A program made the position numbers and the translations under genes. From Georhizobium profundi (GTDB taxonomy: Bacteria; Pseudomonadota; Alphaproteobacteria; Rhizobiales; Rhizobiaceae): 64,000 bases of DNA. Positions 17,673 through 26,570 of this stretch are shown here, piece by piece; the stretch's first letter is position 1, and the number at the start of each line of letters is the position of its first letter. The DNA lies in contig NZ_CP032509.1 of NCBI RefSeq assembly GCF_003952725.1, positions 1,326,001 to 1,390,000 on the forward strand, written 5' to 3'. The notes under the pieces were generated by a model. The model worked only from the letters and a program-made list of their open reading frames with translations. It ran no database searches and was not told the origin of the DNA.

Positions 17673-18803
17673 CTATCGGTCCTTCGGATCGAGCGCATCG
17701 CGGAGGCCATCGCCCAGGAAGTTCAGCGCGAAGAGGATGATCGTCAGCGTCACCGCCGGATAGATCAGGAGCCAGCTCGCGCCGCGCATGTTCGCTGCGC
17801 CATCGGAGATCAGAAGCCCGAGGCTCGTCAGCGGCGGCTGGACGCCGAGGCCGAGGAAGGAGAGCAGGCTTTCCAGGAGGATCGCCTTCGGCACAAGAAG
17901 CGTGACGAAGACGATGACCGGGCCGAGCGTGTTCGGGATGACGTGCCGGCGCAGGATACCCCAACTCGTCACGCCCATGGCCTGGGCGGCTTCCACATAT
18001 TCCTGCCTTTTGATGGTGAGCGTCTGCCCGCGCACGATGCGAGCCATGTCCAGCCATTCGGTGCAGCCGATGGCGATGAAGATCAGCACGAAACTTCGGC
18101 CGAAGAAGACGACCAGCAAGATGACGAAGAAGATGAAGGGCAGCGAATAGAGGATGTCGACGAAGCGCATCATGACGTTGTCGACGCGGCCACCGAGATA
18201 GCCGGCGACGGCGCCGTAGGTGACGCCCAGCACAAGCGCCATCAGCGAGGCGAGAAGCCCGATCGCAAGCGAGATGCGGATGCCGATCATCGTGCGGGTC
18301 AGCACGTCTCGGCCATTGGCATCTGTGCCGAAGAGGAAGCGCAGCCGCTGCACGTCGGCCACCATTTCGGCGCTCAAGCCGTCGGCGCTGAGGTTTTCAA
18401 GGCGCGCATTGGAGAAGAGGTCGGAGCGGTCGACATAGCGGGTGATGCGGTCGTCGATCGGCTCGTCGTTCGAAATGAGCGCCCGTGCGGTCTGGCCCTC
18501 GATCGTGATTTCGCCGATCGTGACACGGCCGCGTTCGATCGCGCTTTCGAAGGCCGGCGTGATGTTTTCGGCGCGGGGATAGGCTTCGAAACTGGCCGGC
18601 GCGCGTACATATTGCGGATAGATGCGGTCATAGGGGTGCGGCGAGAGCATCGGCCCGAAGATGCCCGTGAGGGCCAGGGCGATGAGCACGATCATCGAGA
18701 CGACGGCCGCCTTGTTGCGGCGCAGGCGAAGCCAGGCATCCTGGCCGAGGGAGCGGCTTTGACGGTAGTCCAGTTCGGAATGGGCGGAGATTGTCTCGGT
18801 CAT
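17673..18803 (-). CDS. oppC: Oligopeptide ABC transporter permease (OppC-type)
   Basis: Inner-membrane permease (376 aa) with the N-terminal helix preceded by a cytoplasmic RSLGQDAWLRLRRNKAA segment, as in OppC, and the permease EAA loop near YVEAAQAMGVTSWGILRRHVIP. An inserted region of ~110 residues between the first helix and the core is larger than in DppC and typical of some OppC/YejE proteins. ATG 18803 (MTETISAH) was chosen over an in-frame upstream start lying in oppB. It ends directly at the ATPase gene. Confidence 0.88.
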   Translation of the reverse strand: MTETISAHSELDYRQSRSLGQDAWLRLRRNKAAVVSMIVLIALALTGIFGPMLSPHPYDRIYPQYVRAPASFEAYPRAENITPAFESAIERGRVTIGEITIEGQTARALISNDEPIDDRITRYVDRSDLFSNARLENLSADGLSAEMVADVQRLRFLFGTDANGRDVLTRTMIGIRISLAIGLLASLMALVLGVTYGAVAGYLGGRVDNVMMRFVDILYSLPFIFFVILLVVFFGRSFVLIFIAIGCTEWLDMARIVRGQTLTIKRQEYVEAAQAMGVTSWGILRRHVIPNTLGPVIVFVTLLVPKAILLESLLSFLGLGVQPPLTSLGLLISDGAANMRGASWLLIYPAVTLTIILFALNFLGDGLRDALDPKDR

Positions 18804-18813
18804 CGCATGGTCC

Positions 18814-19737
18814 TCAATCGTAACGCACGCGCGGATCGAGCCACGCATAGAGGATGTCGACGATCAGGTTGAAGATCACGACGAAGACGGCGATGACGAT
18901 CACCGTGCCCATGACGAGCGTATAGTCGCGCCCGAGCGCCCCTTGCACGAAATAGCGTCCGATGCCGGGAATGCCGAAGATGGTTTCCACGACGACGGAG
19001 CCGGTGAGCAGGGCGGCTGCCGTCGGGCCGAGATAGGAGACGACGGGCAGCATTGCAGCACGCAGCGCATGGGTGACGACCACGACGCGGGTCGGCAGGC
19101 CATAGGCGCGGGCGGTGCGCACATGGTTCGATCGCAGGGCCTCGATGGTGGCGCCACGCGTCAACCGCGCAATGATCGCGATCTGGGGCAGGGCAAGGGT
19201 CGCAACCGGCAGGACGAGATAGCGGAACTGCCCGCCGCCCCAGCCGCCGGCTGGCAGCCAGCCGAGCATGACGCCGAAGAACAGCGACAGGACGGGTGCG
19301 ATCACAAAGGGCGGTATGGTGATGCCGAGCGTCGCGGTGCCGACCACCATGTAGTCGATCCAGGTGTTTTGACGCAGAGCCGCAAGCGCGCCGAGAGCCG
19401 TGCCGACGATCAGCGCCAGCGACAGCGCCATGGCGCCCAGCTGGATGGAAACGGGCAGCCCGGTCCGGAACAGATCCATCACCGAAAAGTCGCGCCGCGT
19501 GAAGCTTGGGCCGAGATCTCCCTGCGCCAGATTGCCGAGATACAGCAGATATTGCTGCCAGAGCGGCTTATCGAGATTGTAGGCGCGGTTGATGTTTTCC
19601 ATGATCAGCGGATCGAGCGGGCGTTCGAGATCGAACGGACCGCCGGGCGCGATGCGGATCATGAAAAAGGCGAGGGTGACGATGATGAACACCGTCGGTA
19701 TGGCGCTCAACAGACGCCGCAGCACATAGCCGACCAT
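18814..19737 (-). CDS. oppB: Oligopeptide ABC transporter permease (OppB-type)
   Basis: Inner-membrane permease (307 aa, the usual OppB length). It starts with the family N-terminus MVGYVLRRLLSAIPTVFIIV, has the RIAPGGPFDLERPL segment after helix 1 and the EAA-loop ARAYGLPTRVVVVTHALR. The C-terminal IVDILYAWLDPRVRYD is diagnostic of this permease class. It is 10 bases upstream of oppC and downstream of the binding protein, separated from it by a hairpin. Confidence 0.92.
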   Translation of the reverse strand: MVGYVLRRLLSAIPTVFIIVTLAFFMIRIAPGGPFDLERPLDPLIMENINRAYNLDKPLWQQYLLYLGNLAQGDLGPSFTRRDFSVMDLFRTGLPVSIQLGAMALSLALIVGTALGALAALRQNTWIDYMVVGTATLGITIPPFVIAPVLSLFFGVMLGWLPAGGWGGGQFRYLVLPVATLALPQIAIIARLTRGATIEALRSNHVRTARAYGLPTRVVVVTHALRAAMLPVVSYLGPTAAALLTGSVVVETIFGIPGIGRYFVQGALGRDYTLVMGTVIVIAVFVVIFNLIVDILYAWLDPRVRYD

Positions 19738-19799
19738 TTAGGGTTTCCTGACGACGCCTATCGGCGAAGGACGGCGCTCTCAGCGCTCAGAGAAATCAA

Positions 19800-19836
19800 C
19801 CGGCGATCCAAGCCATCGCTGGCCTGAGATCGCCGG
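19800..19836. repeat. Hairpin between oppA and oppB
   Basis: CCGGCGATC (19800-19808) and GATCGCCGG (19828-19836) form a perfect 9-bp inverted repeat around a 19-base loop in the 114-base gap after the binding-protein gene. Such intercistronic hairpins commonly protect the 5' (oppA) part of the transcript and lower permease expression. That function is inferred here. Confidence 0.5.
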
Positions 19837-19851
19837 GTGAGGGCTGAAAGC

Positions 19852-21450
19852 CTATTCGGTGATCGACATCCAACGGCTGCCGTGGACGTTCATGACGTTG
19901 TCTTCCCAGCCGACGAGACGATCCGACACGAGCGCATTGGCCGTGTAGTAGAGGATCGGGATGACCGGCACTTCCTGCAGCAGAAGCGTTTCTGCCTCTT
20001 TCAGGATTTCAGCGCGCGTATCAATGTCCGTTTCCACGGAGGCCTGATCCATCAGCTCGTCGTAATCCTCGTTCACCCAGCGGGAATAGTTGAAGCCGAG
20101 ATTGTCGCTCTCATGCAGGAAGAGGAAGTTTTGCGGATCGGAATAGTCGCCGATCCAGCCGGCGCGAGCGACATCGAAATCGCCGTCTTCACGCAGATAG
20201 TTGAAGTAGGTGGCGCCTTCCATTTCGACGGTCGTTGCCTGGATCCCGATATTGCCCAGCATATCGGCGATCGCGGTCATCGTGTTCGCGTTGTTTTCCG
20301 ACGTGTTGTAGAGCAACTCGATGGACAGCTCGTTCTCGCCGTAGCCGGCTTCTTCCAGAAGCGCGATCGCGGCATCTTCGCGGTCCAGCATGTCGTCATC
20401 GGCATAGGGCATTTCCGCCGGCTCGCCGTAATTGCCGATGCCCTGCGGCACGTAGGAGTGGGTCGGGATCATTGCGCCCTGCCAGATTTCCTCGGCCAGG
20501 AACTCACGGTCGATCGCCATGGACATCGCCTGACGGACGCGCGGATCGGAGAGACCCTCCTTCGTCGTCTTCACCGGCAGGTAGTAGGTGCCGAGATAGG
20601 GGACGATGCGCAGCGCATCGCCGAGATTGGCTTCCATATAGTCCATCTGCTCCAGCGGAACGTCGGAACAGGAATGGACCTCGCCGGCCTCGAAACGGCG
20701 CAGGCAGGTCGCGCGCTCTTCGAAGGGGATATAGTTCACGACGTCGATCGCGACGTTGTCTGCGTCATGGAACTCTGGGTTCTTGCGCATCACGATCTGG
20801 TCGTTCGGCGTGAAGCTTTCAAGCATATAGGCGCCGTTGGTCACCAGATTGCCGGGGCTCGTATAGTTCGAACCGTGCTCCTCGACAGACGCTTGATGAA
20901 GCGGCAGGCCAGTCTGGTGGGTCAGAAGCTCAAGAAAATAGGGAGCCGGTGTCTTCAGGGTGATTTCCAGCGTGCGGTCATCGATGGCGCGGGCAGCGAT
21001 GTCCTCGAGCGCGCCATCGGCCGTGTTCGCCTCTTCGGCGCCTTCGATGACATAGAGCATGTTGGCGTATGGCGCTGCCGTTGCCGGATCCTGAATGCGG
21101 CGATAGGCGAAGACGAAGTCGTTCGCCGTCACCGGATCGCCGTTCGACCAGCGTGCGTCTTCGCGCAGATAGAAGGTGTAGGTCATGCCATCTTCGGAAA
21201 TGTCCCACCGCTCGGCGACGCCCGGCACCACTTCGGCGTCGGCGCCTTGCACGACGAGCCCCTCGTAGAGATCGCGCATAATGTGGCCTTCCGCCACCGT
21301 CGACGTCAGATGGTGATCGAGCGTCGAGGGGTCGGTGTCATTGCCGCGGTTATAGACCATCTCTGCGTCCTGCGCGGAAGCGCCCGTCGGAAGGGCTGAA
21401 ATGGCCAGCGCGGAGGCCAGCATCGTCGAAGTGAAAAGGCTCTTGAGCAT
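19852..21450 (-). CDS. oppA: Oligopeptide ABC transporter substrate-binding protein (OppA-type)
   Basis: Periplasmic binding protein (532 aa). ATG 21450 gives a clear signal peptide (MLKSLFTSTMLASALAIS, then SALPTGASA before QDAEM). An upstream in-frame start at 21525 would bury it. The mature part shows the family-5 solute-binding signatures YEGLVVQGADAEVVPGVAERW and DGMTYTFYLREDARWSNGDPV, closest in wording to OppA. It heads the leftward opp operon and probably captures short peptides. The exact substrate cannot be read from sequence. Confidence 0.9.
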   Translation of the reverse strand: MLKSLFTSTMLASALAISALPTGASAQDAEMVYNRGNDTDPSTLDHHLTSTVAEGHIMRDLYEGLVVQGADAEVVPGVAERWDISEDGMTYTFYLREDARWSNGDPVTANDFVFAYRRIQDPATAAPYANMLYVIEGAEEANTADGALEDIAARAIDDRTLEITLKTPAPYFLELLTHQTGLPLHQASVEEHGSNYTSPGNLVTNGAYMLESFTPNDQIVMRKNPEFHDADNVAIDVVNYIPFEERATCLRRFEAGEVHSCSDVPLEQMDYMEANLGDALRIVPYLGTYYLPVKTTKEGLSDPRVRQAMSMAIDREFLAEEIWQGAMIPTHSYVPQGIGNYGEPAEMPYADDDMLDREDAAIALLEEAGYGENELSIELLYNTSENNANTMTAIADMLGNIGIQATTVEMEGATYFNYLREDGDFDVARAGWIGDYSDPQNFLFLHESDNLGFNYSRWVNEDYDELMDQASVETDIDTRAEILKEAETLLLQEVPVIPILYYTANALVSDRLVGWEDNVMNVHGSRWMSITE

Positions 21451-21698
21451 CGATCGGTGTTCCCTGTTGTCTTGTTCTTCGATGGCCCCTGCAGCGACGT
21501 GCGACCACGTCTTCTGCACCCCCACCTGTGAAGGTGTTGGAATAAAATTTCCGAGTCAAGCTGAAGCGGACAGGCCGCACACGCTGTCAAAGGGCTTTGA
21601 ATGGATCGAACGCCCGGCGTCCGGTTTTGATCGTAAAGTTGCGCAAGCGGCAAAAGCGACAGCCTCAGGTGGCTGCATCGCCTAAGCCTTAGATGGCT

Positions 21699-22232
21699 TC
21701 AACCGATCGGAGCGGGCTCGGCGCAGACGATGGGGATCAGCGGATGATCATCCTCGAGATCGACCCAATTGACGTTTTGCGGCATGCCGCGTTCGTCGAA
21801 CTCGGTGGAATCGGTGAGATCGGCGCGGCGCGTATCGCTGCAATCGAAGATCTGGCGCGCCTGTAGCGTCGGCTGGTAGCGCTGAACGAAGATGATGTCC
21901 GCCATGACATAACCCGGCAGCGCTTCGTTGCGCTGGATCGACGCCCGATCGACGGCGGTGAAGCGGTTGATGCGCGGCTTGATGAGCGTCCAGGGCTGGA
22001 GGGCGCCACTATAGGTGAAGCTCTCGACGACAGCGACACGCTCGGGCAGTTCCGCAACGGTACGGCCGTACCAGGAGTAGTCGTTCCAGAGGACGAAGAC
22101 GAGAAGCGATATGCCGCCGACGATCGGCATCAGGCCCCGCGGCACGGGCTTTTTGGCAAAGCGATAAGGCAGCGAAGCGATCGCCCCGGCGCTGACGGCC
22201 ACGAGCAGGCCCCCGATCAAGATAAAAAACAT
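21699..22232 (-). CDS. Uncharacterised small membrane protein
   Basis: 177 residues with two hydrophobic segments near the N-terminus (residues ~2-22 and ~37-50), separated by a Lys/Arg-rich loop (YRFAKKPVPRG), then a ~125-residue hydrophilic domain. By the positive-inside rule the loop is cytoplasmic, so the C-terminal domain would be periplasmic. Two Cys (FDCSDTRR and PIVCAEP) could pair there. It lies upstream of oppA in the same direction with a 248-base gap, so probably a separate transcript. No family was recognised. Confidence 0.65.
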   Translation of the reverse strand: MFFILIGGLLVAVSAGAIASLPYRFAKKPVPRGLMPIVGGISLLVFVLWNDYSWYGRTVAELPERVAVVESFTYSGALQPWTLIKPRINRFTAVDRASIQRNEALPGYVMADIIFVQRYQPTLQARQIFDCSDTRRADLTDSTEFDERGMPQNVNWVDLEDDHPLIPIVCAEPAPIG

Positions 22233-22390
22233 CGTCTCTTCCCGCCAGGATCGCGTCGGTGCTCCCCCAAGCCCGTGCGTGATCCACCCCGATCATCGAG
22301 CGTGGACGAAGCATCCCACGCCGCTGTGCATTCCAAAGCCCCTCATCGCCCGAATTGCGCTTCGGATCAACCAATCGCGGGCCAGAAGGT

Positions 22391-22427
22391 AAAAAGACCC
22401 CGCAAACAGAAGCTTGCGGGGTCTTTT
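22391..22427 (-). terminator. Rho-independent terminator after the solute symporter
   Basis: A perfect 14-bp stem AAAAGACCCCGCAA / TTGCGGGGTCTTTT with an 8-base loop lies ~50 bases past the stop of the leftward symporter gene. It ends in a T-run on that strand (and A-run/T-run on both, so it can act bidirectionally). The strongest terminator seen in the window. Confidence 0.88.
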
Positions 22428-22478
22428 CTGGTCATTTCGACCATTCCCGGACGTAAAGACCGGGAGCGGTCTTATGTC

Positions 22479-24254
22479 TTAGTGGTCCAGCGCTGCGCTG
22501 GCGCCACGCGGCGTGCGAACGCTTTCGACGAGGTCCTGGATTTCGCGCGGCGGTGCTTCGGTCGCGTTGGACACGAAGTAGGCAACGGCGAAGTTCAAAA
22601 TCGCGCCGATCGTACCGAAGGATGCCGGCGAGATGCCGAAGATCCAGCCAGCCGGATTGTCCGGCAGGATGTTGGTTTCCGGAATGAACAGGAAGCCCTT
22701 GTACGCGAAGACGTAGGCGCAGGTCGTGATCAGACCGACGAGCATGCCTGCGATGGCACCCGACGAGTTGATGCGCTTGGAGAAGATGCCCATCATCAGT
22801 GCCGGGAAGATCGTCGCTGCAGCAAGGCCGAAGGCGAGTGCCACGGTCTGGGCTGCGAAGCCGGGCGGGTTGAGCCCGAGCCAGGTTGCAAGCGCAATGG
22901 CGCCGGCCATGGCAACACGGGCGGCGAACAGCTCGCCCTTTTCAGAGATGTCCGGCTTGAACACGCTCTTGATCAGGTCGTGCGAGATCGCCGAAGCGAT
23001 GGCGAGCAGCAAGCCTGCCGCCGTCGACAGGGCAGCAGCGAGACCACCGGCAGCGACAAGTGCGATCACCCAGCCCGGAAGATTTGCGATTTCCGGATTG
23101 GCGAGAACCATGATGTCGTTGTTGACGGTCAGTTCGTTGCCCTGCCAGCCACGCTGCGTGGCCGTTTCGGCATAGGCTGCGTTGTTGGCATTGTAGAACT
23201 GGATGCGGCCGTCACCGTTCAGGTCGTTGAAGGTGAGGAGGCCGGTGGTTTCCCAGTTGCGCATCCACTCAGGACGATCTTCATAGACGAGAGCAGTCTC
23301 TTCCACGGCGCCATTGCCGGGGTAGATCGTCTCGATAAGGTTGAGGCGCGCCATCGCACCGACGGCCGGAGCCGTGAGGTAGAGAATGGCGATGAAGACA
23401 AGCGCCCATCCGGCAGACCAGCGTGCGTCGGATACCTTCGGCACGGTGAAGAAGCGGATGATGACGTGCGGCAGGCCGGCAGTACCGATCATCAGGGACA
23501 TGGTGAACAGGACGATGTTCAGCATGGAATCCGTCGAGCCGGTGTACTGGTTGAAGCCGAGATCGGTCACGATCTGGTCAAGCGTCGCGAGAAGTGGCTG
23601 GCCGGATGCCGTGTGCTCGGAGAAGAGACCGAACATCGGAAGCGGATTGCCCGTCAGCTGCAGCGAGATGAAGATCGCTGGGATCGTGTAGGCAAGAATG
23701 AGCACGACGTACTGGGCGACCTGCGTATAGGTGATGCCCTTCATGCCGCCGAAAACCGCGTAGAGGAACACGATCGCCGAGCCGATCAGAAGGCCGGTGG
23801 TGGTGTCGGTTTCCAGGAAGCGGGCGAAGGTGACACCGACGCCGGTCATCTGGCCGATAACGTAGGTAACCGAGACGACGATGAGACAGACGACGGCCAC
23901 GATGCGCGCTGTGCGCGAATAGAAGCGGTCGCCGATAAATTCCGGAACGGTGAACTTGCCGAACTTGCGCAGGTAGGGCGCAAGGAGCATGGCGAGCAGC
24001 ACGTAGCCGCCGGTCCAGCCCATGAGATAGGTCGAGTTGTCGTAACCGACCGAAGCGATGAGGCCCGCCATCGAAATGAACGATGCGGCCGACATCCAGT
24101 CAGCAGCCGTCGCCATCCCGTTCATCACCGGATGAACGCCGCGGTTTGCGGCATAGAATTCGCCGGTCGTTCCGGCGCGTGAATAGATCGCAATGCCGAT
24201 ATAGAGCGCGAAGCTCAGCCCGACGACGATCAGATTGAGTGTATATTGATCCAT
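22479..24254 (-). CDS. actP: Sodium:solute symporter, ActP-like (acetate/short carboxylate)
   Basis: Inner-membrane SSS-family symporter (591 aa) of about 13 helices. Core signatures include GMATAADWMSAASFISMAGLIASVGYD (broken in display), GGMKGITYTQVAQYVVLI and LPHVIIRFFTVPKVSDARWS, as in ActP and related monocarboxylate carriers. A hydrophilic insert (~residues 305-380, MARLNLIETIYPGNG onward) is present. It is encoded 21 bases after a DUF4212 small subunit, the usual partner. Acetate is the default substrate, but related carriers take pyruvate or propionate, so the symbol is provisional. Confidence 0.82.
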   Translation of the reverse strand: MDQYTLNLIVVGLSFALYIGIAIYSRAGTTGEFYAANRGVHPVMNGMATAADWMSAASFISMAGLIASVGYDNSTYLMGWTGGYVLLAMLLAPYLRKFGKFTVPEFIGDRFYSRTARIVAVVCLIVVSVTYVIGQMTGVGVTFARFLETDTTTGLLIGSAIVFLYAVFGGMKGITYTQVAQYVVLILAYTIPAIFISLQLTGNPLPMFGLFSEHTASGQPLLATLDQIVTDLGFNQYTGSTDSMLNIVLFTMSLMIGTAGLPHVIIRFFTVPKVSDARWSAGWALVFIAILYLTAPAVGAMARLNLIETIYPGNGAVEETALVYEDRPEWMRNWETTGLLTFNDLNGDGRIQFYNANNAAYAETATQRGWQGNELTVNNDIMVLANPEIANLPGWVIALVAAGGLAAALSTAAGLLLAIASAISHDLIKSVFKPDISEKGELFAARVAMAGAIALATWLGLNPPGFAAQTVALAFGLAAATIFPALMMGIFSKRINSSGAIAGMLVGLITTCAYVFAYKGFLFIPETNILPDNPAGWIFGISPASFGTIGAILNFAVAYFVSNATEAPPREIQDLVESVRTPRGASAALDH

Positions 24255-24275
24255 GTTACCCCTCCCTCTCGCGGT

Positions 24276-24581
24276 CTACTGTTCGTCGACGTCGAATTCG
24301 CGGTCGAGCTTGTTCATGCGCCAGGCATAGAAGAAGATCAGACCAAGAAAGACGAGGATGGAGCCCTGCTGGGCGAACCAGAAACCGAGATCAGTGCCGC
24401 CGACTGGAATGCCGGAGAGCAGTGGGCGCAGAATGATGCCGAAACCAAACGAGACCAGCGCCCAGATGACGAGCGAGAACTTGATGATCCGGAGATTGGC
24501 CTGCCAATAGGCATCGGCCTGTGCGGACTTGGGATCCAAAACGATTACCTCCCATTTCGAGCCGTGGCGCGGCCACGGCAA
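24276..24581 (-). CDS. DUF4212 small subunit of the sodium/solute symporter
   Basis: 101 residues with two transmembrane helices (around IIKFSLVIWALVSFGFGIIL and FAQQGSILVFLGLIFFYAW). The A-YWQANLRI lead-in and the GIPVGGTDLGFWFAQQGS loop identify DUF4212. This family is almost always paired with a downstream ActP-like symporter, as here. The first ~12 residues (MPWPRHGSKWEV) look less conserved, so translation may start at a GTG closer to LDPKSAQ. Confidence 0.85.
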   Translation of the reverse strand: MPWPRHGSKWEVIVLDPKSAQADAYWQANLRIIKFSLVIWALVSFGFGIILRPLLSGIPVGGTDLGFWFAQQGSILVFLGLIFFYAWRMNKLDREFDVDEQ

Positions 24582-24757
24582 ACCCCTGCGGCCAGCCTAT
24601 GCCACCGCAATTGAACCGTACTGCCGAGCCCGAAATGCGACCAGTTAGCCGTTCGGATTATAAACGAAGGGCGAATGCGGCCAGGAACCGGCACTTTGCC
24701 CTTTCGGCCTAGAGCACTTAGGATATGTTCAGGCTGGGGCGAGAGGAGAAAGCTGCA

Positions 24758-26512
24758 ATGATCTCAAGGTCTTGGTGTGCACCCATCGCTGCCCTGCTCG
24801 TCTTAACCAGCGGCGAAACGCTTGCGCAGGAGGCGCGCCCTGCGCCCGAGCAGGCGACCGGGCGGATCCAGCAGGCGACTGTTTACGCACAGGATTTCAT
24901 GGTCGCCGCTGCCCATCCGGCCGCAAGTGAAGCGGGAATGACGGTTCTGGAAGCCGGCGGCAACGCCATCGACGCGATGGTTGCGGTGCAGATGATGCTC
25001 AATCTCGTCGAGCCGCAGAGCTCCGGGATCGGTGGTGGTGCCTTCCTCGTCTATTTCGACGCCGAAACTGGATCGGTGCGCACGTTCGACGGGCGCGAGA
25101 CGGCGCCGAAGGTCGCGGGCCCGAACCTCTTCCTGGGGCTCGACGGGAAGCCGATGGAATTCTTCGATGCGGTGGTCGGCGGGCGCTCGGTCGGCACGCC
25201 GGGAACGCTGAAGCTGATGGAGGAGACCCATGCGCTCTATGGCAGCATGCCGTTTGCTGAGTTGCTTCAGCCGGCCATCGACCTGGCAGAGGACGGGTTC
25301 GAAGTTGGCCCGCGGCTTGCCGGGCAGCTTACCGGCGACGGCGCCGCGCGGCTCCAGACGTTCGAGACCGCGCGCGACTACTTCTTTCCAGGAGGAAAGG
25401 CACTTCAAGCGGGAGATATCGTTCGCAATCCGGAGTTTGCGGAGACACTGCGGCGCGTGGCGGAGGAGGGCACCGAGGTCTTCTATGGCGGCGAGATCGG
25501 GCAAGCGATCGTCGAGACGGTGCGCACCGCGCCCGGTCGCCCGGGGCTGCTGTCGATCGAGGATCTCGAAGCCTATGAGATCGTGGAGCGTGAGCCGGTG
25601 TGTCATCCCTACCGCGTCTACGAGGTGTGCGGCATGGGGCCGCCGAGCTCGGGCGCGACGACTGTCGGCCAGATGCTCGGCCTGCTCGAACATTTCGACA
25701 TGGCGTCGCTCGGGCCAGACGATCTTGATGCCTGGCACCTCTTCAGCGAGGCAAGCAAACTCGCCTTTGCCGACCGCGCGATGTTCCTGGCCGATGCCGA
25801 CTTCGTCGACGTGCCTGTCGACGGTCTTCTCGATCCGGCCTATCTGACCGCTCGCGCCCAATCGATCTTGCTGGATGAAGCCGCCGCTGCACCGGTTGCT
25901 CACGGCAATCCGCCGTGGCGCGCGCGAAGAGCGCAGGGACCGGACATGTCCCCAGGCCGCGCGGGAACCAGCCATGTCTCCATTGTCGACGCGGACGGCA
26001 ACGCGGTCTCTCTGACCACGACGATCGAGGGCGGGTTCGGCTCGCAACTGATGGTCGGTGGATTCCTCCTCAACAACGAGCTCACCGATTTCTCGTTCTC
26101 GCCGCGCGACGAGGCTGGCCGACCGATCGCGAACCGTGTGGAAGGCGGGAAGAGGCCGCGCAGTTCCATGGCGCCCACGATCGTGCTGGAGGATGGAGAG
26201 CTCGAACTCGTCATCGGCTCGCCGGGCGGCGTCTCGATCATCGGCTATGTGGCGCAGGCGCTGGTGGCGACGCTCGATTGGGACATGGACCTGCAGGCCG
26301 CCATCGATCTTGGCCATGTCTTCAATGCGAATGGCGCAACAACGCTCGAAGCAGGAACCGAAGCCGAGCGTTTCGCCGATGAGCTGACCGCGCGCGGCCA
26401 TGAGGTGCGCATCGGTGACATGAACAGCGGCCTGCATGCGATCCGCGTCGAAGATGGAGGCTTGGCCGGTGCGGCCGACCCGCGCCGCGAGGGCCTCGTT
26501 CTCGGACGATAG
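24758..26512 (+). CDS. ggt: Gamma-glutamyltransferase
   Basis: Exported enzyme (584 aa) that transfers or hydrolyses the gamma-glutamyl group of glutathione. ATG 24758 follows a GAGAGGAGAA ribosome site and gives a signal peptide (MISRSWCAPIAALLVLTS then GETLAQEA). The family's GSGIGGGAFLVYF-type motif (SSGIGGGAFLVYF), the DGRETAP loop and PPSSGATTVGQML are present. The autoprocessing Thr precedes SHVSIVD (GTSHVSIVDADGNAVSLTTT), where the heavy and light chains would be cleaved. It diverges from the symporter operon. Confidence 0.93.
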   Translation: MISRSWCAPIAALLVLTSGETLAQEARPAPEQATGRIQQATVYAQDFMVAAAHPAASEAGMTVLEAGGNAIDAMVAVQMMLNLVEPQSSGIGGGAFLVYFDAETGSVRTFDGRETAPKVAGPNLFLGLDGKPMEFFDAVVGGRSVGTPGTLKLMEETHALYGSMPFAELLQPAIDLAEDGFEVGPRLAGQLTGDGAARLQTFETARDYFFPGGKALQAGDIVRNPEFAETLRRVAEEGTEVFYGGEIGQAIVETVRTAPGRPGLLSIEDLEAYEIVEREPVCHPYRVYEVCGMGPPSSGATTVGQMLGLLEHFDMASLGPDDLDAWHLFSEASKLAFADRAMFLADADFVDVPVDGLLDPAYLTARAQSILLDEAAAAPVAHGNPPWRARRAQGPDMSPGRAGTSHVSIVDADGNAVSLTTTIEGGFGSQLMVGGFLLNNELTDFSFSPRDEAGRPIANRVEGGKRPRSSMAPTIVLEDGELELVIGSPGGVSIIGYVAQALVATLDWDMDLQAAIDLGHVFNANGATTLEAGTEAERFADELTARGHEVRIGDMNSGLHAIRVEDGGLAGAADPRREGLVLGR

Positions 26513-26570
26513 ACAAATCCGGGCGGTCGTTTAGAGGTTCATGATCTGAACGCCGACGAGAGAGCGCAGC

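Noticed and set aside
22275..24182. 635-codon plus-strand frame over the symporter
   Set aside because: Antisense shadow of the symporter gene. It has no domain signature and an Arg/Asp/Gly-heavy composition typical of high-GC shadows.
24803..26437. 544-codon minus-strand frame over the gamma-glutamyltransferase gene
   Set aside because: Shadow frame of ggt, no recognisable motif or ribosome site.
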